Origin: Acidobacteriota bacterium
GTDB taxonomy: Bacteria > Acidobacteriota > Vicinamibacteria > Vicinamibacterales > UBA2999
NCBI GenBank assembly: GCA_947465645.1
Contig: CANIBQ010000008.1
Coordinates: 1-64,000, forward strand
Direction of reading: 5' to 3'
Length of the DNA stretch: 64,000 nucleotides
Shown: positions 32,419 through 44,135 of the stretch, piece after piece
How positions within the stretch are numbered: position 1 is the first letter of the stretch
How the letters are laid out: the number at the start of each line of letters is the position of its first letter
Translations under genes and position numbers: made by a program
The notes under the pieces: model-generated
Seen by the model: the letters and a program-made list of their open reading frames with translations, nothing else
Told to the model about the DNA's origin: nothing
Database searches by the model: none

Positions 32419-33930
32419 ATGCTGGCTACCCTCCGGAGCGCCGCGGTGTTCGGGGTCGACGCCTATCCGGTGCAGATCGAAGTGGACGTGTCGTTCGGGC
32501 TTCCCCACTTCACGATGGTCGGCCTGCCCGATGCGACCGTCCGCGAGAGCCGTGACCGCGTGCGCGCGGCGATCAGGAATTCGGGCTTCGAGTTCCCTCA
32601 TCATCGGATCACCGTCAACCTCGCGCCCGCCGATGTGCGCAAGGCGGGATCCTCGTTCGACCTCCCCATCGCCCTGGGGCTTCTCGCCACCTCCGGGTGC
32701 CTCACCCGGCAATCGATCGACGACACGCTGGTGCTCGGGGAGCTGTCGCTCGACGGCGGAATCAACGGCATCCGCGGCGTGCTGCCGATCGCCGTTGCCG
32801 CCCGGCGGCTCGGCCTCACGAGGGTGCTGCTGCCTCCCCAGAACGCGGCCGAAGCGTGTGTGGTCGAAGGTCTCGACGTCTGCGTCGCGCGATCGCTCGC
32901 CGAGGCGCTCGATGCGCTGAATCGTCCCAGCGAGGCGCGCCGGGCCGAACCGCTGGCCCCAGTGCCGCCGGCACCATCCCAGGACGGCGATCTCGCCGAC
33001 GTGCGCGGCCAGCTGCTTCCGCGGCGAGCGCTGGAAGTCGCTGCCGCCGGCGGTCACAACCTGCTGCTGACGGGGCCGCCCGGTGCCGGAAAGACGATGC
33101 TGGCACGGAGGCTGAGCGGAATCCTGCCGCCGCTCACCTTCGAGGAGGCGCTCGAATGCACGGCGATCCATTCCGTCGCCGGCACCCTGCCCGCAGGCGC
33201 GGGACTGCTGGCTGCGCGGCCATTCCGCGCGCCGCATCACACGATCTCGAACGTCGCGCTCGTCGGCGGCGGCGCGCTGCCGCGCCCGGGCGAGATCTCG
33301 CTCGCGCACAACGGCGTGCTGTTCCTCGACGAGATGCCCGAGTTCGACAGGCGAGTGCTCGAAGTGCTCAGGCAGCCGCTCGAAGAGGGGCACGTCACGA
33401 TTGCGCGGGCCGCCCGCACGGCGGTGTTCCCGGCGCGGTTCGTCCTCGTCGCCGCGATGAACCCCTGTCCCTGCGGGTTCCTCGGCGATCAGCGGCGCAC
33501 GTGCCGCTGCACCCCGATGCAGATCGGCCGCTACCGTGGCCGCCTGTCCGGACCCCTCCGCGATCGCCTGGACCTGATCGTCGACGTCCCCGCCGTGCCG
33601 GTGCACGCCATCACGGACACCGCCGCCGGCGAGTCCTCCTCAGCGGTGCGCGACCGCGTTCGCGGCGCGCGCGCGGCGCAGCAACAGCGATACGGCGGCG
33701 ATGGGCCGCGCACCAACGCGGAGCTCCGGGGAAGCGCGGCGATGAGGTGCTGCAAGCCGGACCTGAAAGGACGCGCGCTGTTGCGCGCCGCGATCGACAA
33801 GCTTGGCCTCAGCGCCCGCGGGTACGACCGCGTGCTGAAGGTGGCCCGGACGATCGCCGACCTGGCGGCGGCCGATGCCGTCGCGGCTGAGCACGTCGCG
33901 GAAGCGCTGCAGTACCGGTTGGTGGAGTGA
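32419..33930 (+). CDS. YifB/ComM-family Mg-chelatase-like AAA+ ATPase
   Basis: 503 residues, typical for the family. The N-terminal Lon-protease-like fold (IEVDVSFGLPHFTMVGLPDATVRESRDRVRAAI) is followed by AAA+ with Walker A TGPPGAGKTMLARRL (about 216-230), Walker B NGVLFLDEMPEFDRRVLE, the sensor region FVLVAAMNPCPCGFLGD and a Cys cluster CPCG...CRC. The C-terminal helical domain holds LSARGYDRVLKVARTIADL. ComM is a hexameric branch-migration helicase that aids integration of DNA during natural transformation. GAGGG five bases before the ATG at 32419 is the ribosome-binding site. Confidence 0.93.
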   Translation: MLATLRSAAVFGVDAYPVQIEVDVSFGLPHFTMVGLPDATVRESRDRVRAAIRNSGFEFPHHRITVNLAPADVRKAGSSFDLPIALGLLATSGCLTRQSIDDTLVLGELSLDGGINGIRGVLPIAVAARRLGLTRVLLPPQNAAEACVVEGLDVCVARSLAEALDALNRPSEARRAEPLAPVPPAPSQDGDLADVRGQLLPRRALEVAAAGGHNLLLTGPPGAGKTMLARRLSGILPPLTFEEALECTAIHSVAGTLPAGAGLLAARPFRAPHHTISNVALVGGGALPRPGEISLAHNGVLFLDEMPEFDRRVLEVLRQPLEEGHVTIARAARTAVFPARFVLVAAMNPCPCGFLGDQRRTCRCTPMQIGRYRGRLSGPLRDRLDLIVDVPAVPVHAITDTAAGESSSAVRDRVRGARAAQQQRYGGDGPRTNAELRGSAAMRCCKPDLKGRALLRAAIDKLGLSARGYDRVLKVARTIADLAAADAVAAEHVAEALQYRLVE

Positions 33931-33957
33931 CTGTCAATCGGCTAAGTTGTCCAGCAG

Positions 33958-34737
33958 ATGATCAATCGAGTGGTCCTGGCGCTCGCGGCATCGTGCTGCC
34001 TCACCCTGGCGGCCACCTCGCCCGCCGCAGCACAACTTCGCTACAGCACGCACGTCGAGATGCGGAAGCTGGACGTCCCCCCGCCCACCGACCCGATTCT
34101 CGGCATGCTCGGTGCCCTCGTGGCGGGCCGGATGCCCAACGGCGACGCGTCGATCGTCGTCGGCCATGACGGCGCGCGCATCGAGTTCCGCAACGCGGTC
34201 GGCCCAGTCCCGGCCGGCGGCATGATGCTGCTCCGGGGCGGGAAGGTCGCCGTCATCGATCCGGCAAAACGCACCTACTGGACGTCACCCACGTCGGCGC
34301 TGGCGAGCGTGCTCGCGGGACGGACGCCAACGGTGTCATCCACCCGCACCGGGGAGTACTCGGTGGTCAGCGGGCTGCGGGCCGAACGCGTCACGTTCAC
34401 GTGGGCGATGGATCTGCCCCTTCCCGCAGGGCTCCAGTTACCGGCGGGTTTTCCGACGACGCTGACGATGGACGGCGAGATGTGGGTCGCTGACCAGTTC
34501 AAGGCCTACGCCGCGGGGCTGAACGCGGTCACCGGAGCGATGCTTCCGGGCATGGGCACCGGCGCGCTCGCGCAGGACGGCCTGGTTGTCCGGCAGATCA
34601 TCCGCAGTGCGCTGCTCGCCGGCCACGAGCTCGAATTCACGGTGTCCGATATCGTCGAAGGCCCCCTTGAGGGCAATCCGTTGGCGATTCCCGAGGGGTT
34701 TACAGAGGTGCCCGCGCCTGGGGCGACGCCGCGGTAG
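33958..34737 (+). CDS. Secreted protein of unknown function
   Basis: 259 residues. Cleavable signal peptide (about 1-26, LALAASCCLTLAATSPAAAQ). The mature part is beta-rich without a recognised catalytic motif: MRKLDVPPPTDPILGMLGALVAGRMPNGDASIVVGHDGARIEFRNAV and later VIDPAKRTYWTSP, a pattern reminiscent of LolA/DUF4412-type periplasmic proteins that report on lipid or protein states. Starts 27 bp after the comM-like gene on the same strand, so may be co-transcribed. Function not assigned. Confidence 0.72.
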   Translation: MINRVVLALAASCCLTLAATSPAAAQLRYSTHVEMRKLDVPPPTDPILGMLGALVAGRMPNGDASIVVGHDGARIEFRNAVGPVPAGGMMLLRGGKVAVIDPAKRTYWTSPTSALASVLAGRTPTVSSTRTGEYSVVSGLRAERVTFTWAMDLPLPAGLQLPAGFPTTLTMDGEMWVADQFKAYAAGLNAVTGAMLPGMGTGALAQDGLVVRQIIRSALLAGHELEFTVSDIVEGPLEGNPLAIPEGFTEVPAPGATPR

Positions 34738-34759
34738 TCATTTGTCGGTTGTCAGTTGC

Positions 34760-34812
34760 GTGGGGCAAGCCTTGTCAGGCTTGCCCGGCCGGCCTGACAA
34801 GGCCGGCCCCAC
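34760..34812. repeat. GTGGGGC...GCCCCAC double-hairpin repeat, intergenic copy
   Basis: Same first stem as the copy at 25983 (GGCAAGCCTTGTCAGGCTTG), with the second stem changed to GGCCGGCCTGACAAGGCCGG. It is flanked by GTTGTCAGTTG and CAACTGACAAC (34749-34835), giving nested palindromes between convergent genes. Confidence 0.92.
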
Positions 34813-34833
34813 GTACGTCCTGACAACTGACAA

Positions 34834-35685
34834 CTATCGTGAGTCATAGATCGTCTTGGCCGCCGTCGCCGCGATGATCACCGCCCCACCCGCCCAGACC
34901 CACGGGCCAGGATTTTCCCCATGCACGAGCCACGTGAAGATCGGATTCAGCACCGGCTCGAGCAGTAGTAACAGCGACACCTCCAGCGCTGGAAGGTGGG
35001 ACATCGCGCCCGTCAACAGGATGTACGCGGCGCCGATCTGAAACACACCCAGGTAGACCACCGTCGCCCATTCGGCTGGTGCGGCGGAGGGCAACGGGAA
35101 GATGAACGGCACTCCCACGAGGAACGCCATCAGGTTGCCGGCGACGACCGCGGTGTTGCCTGTCCCCTGCCCTGCGCGCTGACCCCACCTGAGACCGACG
35201 AGCGTCAGCGCCCACGTCACGCTGCAGAGGATGGCCAGCAGGTTCCCCGTGGCGGGGTCGGGGGCGGTGGCGGTGGCGGCGGCCGGCCGCCCGGCAAAGC
35301 AGAGCGCCAGGCCGGTCCCGACCGCCGCCAAGTACACGAGGTCACGGGCCCGGACCCGCTCGCGTATCAGCAGCGGCGCGAACAGGATGATGTAGAGCGG
35401 CGCCGTGGACTGAAAGAAGATCGCGTGCGCCGCGGTGGTCAGCTTGGTCGCGTTGACGAAGAGGATCAGGGTGGCGGCATACACCGCACCGATCGCGACC
35501 GCCGGCCACGACCAGGTCAGGCTCTTCCGCCACCAGACCAGCAGCGCGACCGCCGCGATCCCCGACCGCAGCGTCGAAACCTGCATCCCTGAGAAGGCCG
35601 CCACCTTGATCGCCGCCCCTCCCGTCGAGAAGAGAAGCGCAGCGCCTATTGCCTGAATTTCAGCTGTTCGCCTAATGTTCGCCAT
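34834..35685 (-). CDS. EamA-type (drug/metabolite) transporter
   Basis: 283 residues, ten hydrophobic segments in two five-helix EamA repeats. First repeat IQAIGAALLFSTGGAAIKVAAF...STAPLYIILFAPLLIRERV, second LAILCSVTWALTLVGLRWG...LEVSLLLLLEPVLNPIFTWLVHGE. Inner-membrane exporter of a small metabolite; substrate unknown. The ATG at 35685 is the N-terminus expected for the family (MANIRRTAEIQAIGA). The frame stays open upstream to 36015, but that sequence belongs to the inserted mobile element, whose target duplication begins at the next base. Its original promoter and ribosome-binding region have therefore been separated from the gene. It could now rely on readthrough from the transposase gene, which runs in the same direction. 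Confidence 0.84.
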   Translation of the reverse strand: MANIRRTAEIQAIGAALLFSTGGAAIKVAAFSGMQVSTLRSGIAAVALLVWWRKSLTWSWPAVAIGAVYAATLILFVNATKLTTAAHAIFFQSTAPLYIILFAPLLIRERVRARDLVYLAAVGTGLALCFAGRPAAATATAPDPATGNLLAILCSVTWALTLVGLRWGQRAGQGTGNTAVVAGNLMAFLVGVPFIFPLPSAAPAEWATVVYLGVFQIGAAYILLTGAMSHLPALEVSLLLLLEPVLNPIFTWLVHGENPGPWVWAGGAVIIAATAAKTIYDSR

Positions 35686-35693
35686 CGGCCAGT
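35686..35693. repeat. 8-bp target-site duplication, left copy
   Basis: CGGCCAGT directly before the left terminal inverted repeat; identical to 38018-38025. It touches the EamA start codon. Confidence 0.93.
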
Positions 35694-35709
35694 GGTAGTG
35701 GTCTAGTTT
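35694..35709 (+). repeat. Left terminal inverted repeat
   Basis: GGTAGTGGTCTAGTTT; overlaps the last codons and the TAG stop of the transposase gene. Confidence 0.9.
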
Positions 35710-36563
35710 GATTTTTCTGCGGGCGTGTCGAGCAGCGCGATCACGTCTTCCGCTTCCCAGACCTTGGCGGTAACGCCGGCCGCCATCGCGGGCGTCATGC
35801 GAAGTGCCCCGTGGAGTTTCACGAAGTTGTACCACATGAAATGAATCGCCACGGCGCTGGCGTGCATCTCGATCTTCTTGCTGAATGCGTTCGTCAGCCG
35901 CGTGAATCGGCGCATGTGCATCCGCATCGTGAGGTTCTGGCGCTCCACGTGGCTGGTTGACGTGTGCTTGGGATCGGGGTCGCCCATCATCACCGTCGTC
36001 TTGCAGCCGATGCACTCAGCGGGGCTGTACTTCGCCGCTTCGCTGGCCGTGGGCGTCTTGTAAATCTTGTCCACCATCGCGTAATCCACTTCGATCCCGA
36101 AGTGCGTTTCGACGGCACCGACGTACGATTTCCAGCCGTCTGTTGACAGCTGAATGCGCCCGCGCAGACGCGCCGCCAGATCCCCAATGAACTCGTGCGC
36201 GTCGCTGTTCGACCGCCCGCCAATGTGCCACGTGATGATCAATTTTGAATCCGGATCGAGCGCCGTCCACGTCCACACGTCGCCGGCATCGGGGTGTTCC
36301 TGCTGCATCTCGTACGTGACGTTCCGGCGCTTCGCGTAGCAGAACGACCAAATCTCATCGCACTGAACGCGCTTGGTGGCGAGGTCGCGGAACGCCCGAT
36401 CCTGGTAGGCCGCGCATGCCGCGCCGAGATCCCGCATCAGCTTTTCGATGGTCATGCGCGCCACGCCGGTTATCCGAGCGGTCGCCCGAAGGGACGTGCC
36501 TTCAGCAAGGCACTTGAGGACGTGCGCGCGGCGGGCCGTGTCGAGTCGATTCATCTTGGACAT
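35703..36563 (-). CDS. IS1-family-like DDE transposase
   Basis: 286 residues with the ATG at 36563 (another ATG nine bases in is possible). An N-terminal helix-turn-helix (about 18-45, LAEGTSLRATARITGVARMTI) is followed by a DDE catalytic core: first Asp in QCDEIWSFCYAKRRN (about 70), second Asp in LSTDGWKSYVGAV (about 141), Glu in SHVERQNLTMRMHMRRFTRLTNAFSK (about 206). The last block matches the IS1 InsB signature ERxNLxxRxxxxRLxRxTxxFSK. Unlike classical IS1 it is a single uninterrupted frame and needs no programmed frameshift. The stop lies inside the left inverted repeat. Two further Cys (AECIGCKTT) may bind metal. Confidence 0.9.
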   Translation of the reverse strand: MSKMNRLDTARRAHVLKCLAEGTSLRATARITGVARMTIEKLMRDLGAACAAYQDRAFRDLATKRVQCDEIWSFCYAKRRNVTYEMQQEHPDAGDVWTWTALDPDSKLIITWHIGGRSNSDAHEFIGDLAARLRGRIQLSTDGWKSYVGAVETHFGIEVDYAMVDKIYKTPTASEAAKYSPAECIGCKTTVMMGDPDPKHTSTSHVERQNLTMRMHMRRFTRLTNAFSKKIEMHASAVAIHFMWYNFVKLHGALRMTPAMAAGVTAKVWEAEDVIALLDTPAEKSN

Positions 36564-36565
36564 TA

Positions 36566-36657
36566 TGCTTGCTCGCGTAGGCACAATGCAAGCATTAAAT
36601 CGTAGAATGCTTGCACGAGGCTGGTAATTGTGCATAATGCAAGCAGGAGAAGCAAGC
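36566..36657. promoter_or_regulatory. Divergent control region with five GCAAGC/GCTTGC sites
   Basis: Cores at 36567, 36588, 36609, 36639 and 36652. The first three are exactly 21 bp apart (two helical turns). The three at 36588, 36609 and 36639 match the palindromic form TGCNNGCA preceded by AA. The first has a one-base deviation, and the last (AGCAAGCA), abutting the start codon, has a one-base deviation and a different preceding base. A candidate promoter for the P63C gene is TTGCAC (36611-36616), 16 bp, CATAAT (36633-36638). Two of the sites overlap its -35 and abut its -10, as expected for repression. The ribosome-binding site is AGGAGA at 36645-36650. Confidence 0.6.
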
Positions 36658-37770
36658 ATGCCAGACGACAGCCGAGAAGAACCCAAGGGCCGGGCACGGG
36701 GCGGACATGCGCGCGCTGAAGCCTTGACGCCTCAGAATCGCCGGGACATAGCCCGGCAGGCGGCAAAGGCGCGATGGGGCACCGAACCGCCGAACGAACT
36801 ACCCCGCGAGACACATAGCGGGACGCTGGTAATCGGGGACCGCCACATCCCGTGTTCAGTGCTTGAGAACGGGCAGCGCGTATTCTCTGCCCGTGGCTTG
36901 TCGAGAGCGATGGGGAGCCGCACCAAGAGCATCAAGGTGCGACCGGGGCAAGAGGACGTCTACGCCGATGCCCGGCAAATGCCACCATTTCTAGCAGCGC
37001 CAGCCGTAAGAGCCTTAATTCCCAATGACTTACTGGCGCCCGTCATGAATCCGATCCAGTATCGGCAGAAGCACGGAGGGGGCGCTGCCTACGGGTATGA
37101 GGCGACGCTTCTTCCCAAAATTTGCGGGGTGATTCTAGACGCGTCGAAGGCGGGTGCATTTCGCAAAACTCAACACCATCTGGTTGATCGAGCAGAGCTG
37201 CTGATTCGCGGGCTTGCCCATGTCGGCGTTATTGCCCTTGTCGATGAAGCGACCGGGTATCAAACGGAGCGGGACAAGGAAGCACTTCAAGAAATCCTGA
37301 ACCTCTACATCGGCCAAGAGCTGGCGAAGTGGGCCAAGCGATTCCCCGACGAATTTTACGCGCAGATGTTCCGGCTTAAAGGTTGGACGTACAACCCCAA
37401 CAACTCACAGCGGCCACACGCGATGGCGCGTCTAACAATCGATTTAGTGTTCGACCGGATCGGCCCTGGTTTGTCAGCGGACCTTAAGAAACGGCGGCAG
37501 GAGTTACTGCTAGCCGCCGGGCGAAAAACCGCTAAGTTGCATCAGGCGATGACGGCGGACATTGGCCATCCGGCGCTGCAACATCATCTGTCAGGGTTGA
37601 TCTTCTTGGGGAAGTCGTTTGCGGACAAAGATTGGGTAGGGTTCTACACGGCTGTCGAGAGGGTCGCGCCACGTTATAACCGGACTCTCCCGCTGCCGCT
37701 GGAAGCTAGCGATCTTTCCACCGAGCCGCTGCCGCCTTCTTCGCAATCGCCTTCCGCTTCGCCGCGCTGA
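36658..37770 (+). CDS. P63C-domain protein, passenger gene of the mobile element
   Basis: 370 residues. The N-terminal motif GGHARAEALTPQNRRDIARQAAKARW (about 15-40) is a basic helix-rich module. The middle contains ENGQRVFSARGLSRAMGSRTKS (about 83-104), resembling phage antirepressor/Bro-like N-terminal regions. The P63C domain lies at about 160-310, with the hallmark FPDEFYAQMFRLKGW (about 230-244) and HHLSGLIFLGKSFADKDW. P63C domains occur in phage and mobile-element proteins; their biochemical role is not established as far as I know. The ATG at 36658 follows AGGAGA by seven bases. The last 65 bp overlap the convergent small gene. Possible roles are regulation of transposition or host interference; not decidable here. 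Confidence 0.83.
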   Translation: MPDDSREEPKGRARGGHARAEALTPQNRRDIARQAAKARWGTEPPNELPRETHSGTLVIGDRHIPCSVLENGQRVFSARGLSRAMGSRTKSIKVRPGQEDVYADARQMPPFLAAPAVRALIPNDLLAPVMNPIQYRQKHGGGAAYGYEATLLPKICGVILDASKAGAFRKTQHHLVDRAELLIRGLAHVGVIALVDEATGYQTERDKEALQEILNLYIGQELAKWAKRFPDEFYAQMFRLKGWTYNPNNSQRPHAMARLTIDLVFDRIGPGLSADLKKRRQELLLAAGRKTAKLHQAMTADIGHPALQHHLSGLIFLGKSFADKDWVGFYTAVERVAPRYNRTLPLPLEASDLSTEPLPPSSQSPSASPR

Positions 37771-37951
37771 GACTCTCTGCCCGCGCCTTGCCGCCCTTGG
37801 ACGCCCCGAGCTTGCTCAGGGTGAGGGCGGCTTGGTTGCGGGTATCGGGTTCATCCGGTTCGGGAACCGCCTGCCCCGTCGCCTCCTGCACAATCTGCCA
37901 GGCCAGTTGATTCGTGTCTCGCGGTCGCTTTTTGCTTGCTCGGGAAGGCAT
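37706..37951 (-). CDS. Small basic GGKARA-motif protein, passenger gene of the mobile element
   Basis: 81 residues from the ATG at 37951. The N-terminal half (PRDTNQLAWQIVQEATGQAV) is helical, followed by an acidic Pro-containing linker (PEPDEPDT). The C-terminus is LGASKGGKARAESLSAAK, then KAIAKKAAAARW, a Lys/Arg/Ala-rich module of a type that recurs in many small uncharacterised bacterial proteins. The charge pattern suggests nucleic-acid binding. Its 3' end overlaps the P63C gene end-to-end by 65 bp. The same GGxARAxxLxxxxxxxIAxxAAxARW pattern is at the N-terminus of the P63C protein. No catalytic residues are visible. Confidence 0.75.
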   Translation of the reverse strand: MPSRASKKRPRDTNQLAWQIVQEATGQAVPEPDEPDTRNQAALTLSKLGASKGGKARAESLSAAKRKAIAKKAAAARWKDR

Positions 37952-38001
37952 ACGCGGATTGTCGCACGGCGGGCTAAATGATTGAGCCAATTACGGTTTG
38001 G

Positions 38002-38017
38002 TAATTAGACCACTACC
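38002..38017 (-). repeat. Right terminal inverted repeat
   Basis: Reads GGTAGTGGTCTAATTA on the minus strand; 14 of the first 15 bases equal the left repeat. Confidence 0.9.
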
Positions 38018-38025
38018 CGGCCAGT
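38018..38025. repeat. 8-bp target-site duplication, right copy
   Basis: CGGCCAGT, identical to 35686-35693. Confidence 0.93.
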
Positions 38026-38114
38026 TTTTCGGGTGGAGAGGGCTCGCAACCCTGTGGTAGGCTGGCGGTTCGCCGTGCCCGCTCGGCCGGCGCAATCATC
38101 ACATAGACCTGAAC

Positions 38115-39050
38115 TTGTTGCCTTCACGGCGCTACACCATCGTTGTCGCTGACCGGACCTCAGGCGTTATCCGCCGGGCCACGATATCGGTCCGCCCGAT
38201 CGCGATCACGGCGTGCATCGCGATCGTCACGCCCATCCTGATCGGCGTCGGCGCGGCGTGGAAAGAGCGACACGATTCGGCAAATCTCCGCGCCAGCCAC
38301 CACGCGCTCGAGGCCGAGAACGCGAACTACCGCGCCGCCACCGAAGCGCTCTCCGGACAGATTGCATCCCTCCAGTCAGCGATCACCGACCTGGGCGCGC
38401 GCTCAGCCCTCGAGCCGAGCCTGGCGAAGGCGATGGACAAGCTGCCGGCGCTGGTGAAAGCGCGCGCGATGGGCGGCGGCACCGCGGTCAGCACCGCCAG
38501 GGAACAGAACGCTTACGCGCAGACGCTCTCGGCCCTGACGGCGCCGGAAGATACCTTCGGGTTGCTCCGCACGGTGCTCGAGAGCCTCGAAACGCGACTC
38601 CACGTCGTGCAGCGCAACGTCGAACGCCGCAACGCGCTCGCCGCGGCGACCCCGTCGATCTGGCCCGCCTACGGCTGGTTGTCGTCGACGATGGGCCCGA
38701 GGCGCGATCCGATGACGGGCGGCGCTGACTACCACTCGGGGCTCGACATCGCCGGCGAACGCGGTCAGCCTGTCTACGCCACCGCCGCGGGCAAGGTCAC
38801 GCACACCGGCTACCAGGGCGCCTACGGCAACCTGATCATCCTCGAGCACGGCTTCGGGCTCGAGACGCGCTACGGTCACCTGCTGAACTACAAGGTGAAG
38901 AACGGCGCCAAGGTCAAGCGCGGCGACGTGATCGGCCATGTCGGCGCCACCGGTCGCGCGACCGGCTATCACCTCCACTACGAAGTCCTCGCCAACGGCC
39001 GCCTCCTCAATCCACTCCAGCTCCTGACGCAGAAGCCCCGCGCCGAGTAA
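38115..39050 (+). CDS. M23-family peptidase (LytM domain), membrane anchored
   Basis: About 311 residues. N-terminal membrane helix (about 28-48, ITACIAIVTPILIGVGAAW), a periplasmic coiled coil (about 55-90), a linker, and a C-terminal LytM domain (about 205-300) with metal motif YHSGLDIAGERGQPVYA (HxxxD), GHLLNYKVKNGAKVKRGDVIGHVGATGRATGYHLHYEV (HxH). Zn-dependent glycyl-type endopeptidase or divisome activator of amidases (EnvC/NlpD-like) in the cell envelope. All metal ligands look intact. No ATG is available upstream of the membrane helix; TTG at 38115 (or 38118) is the likely start. Its upstream region lies next to the right end of the mobile element. Confidence 0.88.
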   Translation: MLPSRRYTIVVADRTSGVIRRATISVRPIAITACIAIVTPILIGVGAAWKERHDSANLRASHHALEAENANYRAATEALSGQIASLQSAITDLGARSALEPSLAKAMDKLPALVKARAMGGGTAVSTAREQNAYAQTLSALTAPEDTFGLLRTVLESLETRLHVVQRNVERRNALAAATPSIWPAYGWLSSTMGPRRDPMTGGADYHSGLDIAGERGQPVYATAAGKVTHTGYQGAYGNLIILEHGFGLETRYGHLLNYKVKNGAKVKRGDVIGHVGATGRATGYHLHYEVLANGRLLNPLQLLTQKPRAE

Positions 39051-39117
39051 GTCCCTACAATCCGAAGTTTCCTTGCCGGTTGGCGTACAATCGGTGGATA
39101 TTCATCGTCCGGTATTC

Positions 39118-39143
39118 GACTCCGTGTCTCTGTGCCTCCGTGG
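39118..39143. repeat. Half copy of the CACGGAG repeat
   Basis: Only the right arm (GACTCCGTGTCTCTGTG plus CCTCCGTGGC) is present, without a facing left arm. It lies between the M23 peptidase and secA genes. Confidence 0.65.
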
Positions 39144-39177
39144 CGCGTGAGGACGGGAGTCGAGAAGACTCTCAAGA

Positions 39178-43647
<4,470 letters not shown>

Positions 43648-43684
43648 TCGGCGGTAGGCGGTAGGCAGTTAGCAGTAGACGGTT
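43648..43684. repeat. GGCGGTAGGCGGTAGGCAG-type short direct repeats
   Basis: Low-complexity spacer (GGCGGTAGGCGGTAGGCAGT, then TAGCAGTAGACGGTTGTCAG) between convergent guaB and tsaE; partly matches the GTTGTCAGTT arms at 34749. Confidence 0.5.
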
Positions 43685-43685
43685 G

Positions 43686-44135
43686 TCAGTTATCAGAAAG
43701 TTCGTCTGGCGACCGAATGACGACGCGTCGCGTGTTCTCATCAACGATCGATATCGTTACGTCTGTGGCTGACGGCAACGCGTGAGCCAGGCGGTCTGGC
43801 CATTCGATCGCCAGCACTCCGTCCGCCACACCCATTTCCTCGAGCCCCAGCTCCCCCGCATTCGCGCCCTCCAGCCGGTACAGGTCCACGTGGTACAGAA
43901 CCAGGCGGCCGCCCCTGTATTCGTGGACGAGAGTGAACGTCGGGCTGCTGACCTCGCCCGGATCGATGCCCAGCCCGGAGGCCAGGCCCCGGACAAATGC
44001 CGTCTTGCCCGCCCCGAGATTGCCGGAGAGCAGCACCACGTCGCCGGCGTTCAGGCGTTCCGCCAGCCGTCTCGCAACGGCTTCAGTCTCGTCCTGGGAA
44101 TGGGTGAGCACCTCAGGCGTCGGCGTCTTTCGCAC
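43686..44135 (-). CDS. tsaE: tRNA threonylcarbamoyladenosine biosynthesis ATPase TsaE
   Basis: 149 residues. Small P-loop protein working with TsaB/C/D in t6A37 modification. Walker A LLSGNLGAGKTAFVRGLASGLGI (about 36-58), the switch region SPTFTLVHEY and the IEWPDRL box are all present. It overlaps nnr by 23 bp (44113-44135), the common nnr-tsaE arrangement in bacteria. Confidence 0.94.
   Translation of the reverse strand: MRKTPTPEVLTHSQDETEAVARRLAERLNAGDVVLLSGNLGAGKTAFVRGLASGLGIDPGEVSSPTFTLVHEYRGGRLVLYHVDLYRLEGANAGELGLEEMGVADGVLAIEWPDRLAHALPSATDVTISIVDENTRRVVIRSPDELSDN

Larger units (their letters stand above)
35694..38017. mobile_element. IS1-family-like insertion element with two passenger genes (2324 bp)
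   Basis: Boundaries are read from the sequence. Terminal inverted repeats are GGTAGTGGTCTAGTT (left, 35694-35708) and GGTAGTGGTCTAATT (right, reverse complement of 38003-38017), 14 of 15 identical. They are bounded by an exact 8-bp duplication CGGCCAGT on each side, consistent with the 8-9 bp duplications of IS1. Contents: a DDE transposase on the minus strand, a P63C-domain gene on the plus strand, and a small basic-protein gene on the minus strand overlapping its 3' end. A control region with repeated TGCNNGCA sites lies between transposase and P63C genes. Ordinary IS1 is about 0.77 kb, so two thirds of this element is additional. Insertion fell between the EamA and M23 genes. The element looks intact and probably recent. 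Confidence 0.9.

Noticed and set aside
35694..38017. The P63C region as a prophage remnant
   Set aside because: There are no other phage genes, and the block has exact transposon ends with a target duplication, which explains it more simply.
35694..38017. Composite transposon flanked by two insertion sequences
   Set aside because: Only one transposase and one pair of inverted repeats are present.
38018..38114. Possible tRNA or small RNA in the spacer right of the mobile element
   Set aside because: GC-rich with weak stems but no cloverleaf or T-arm consensus.
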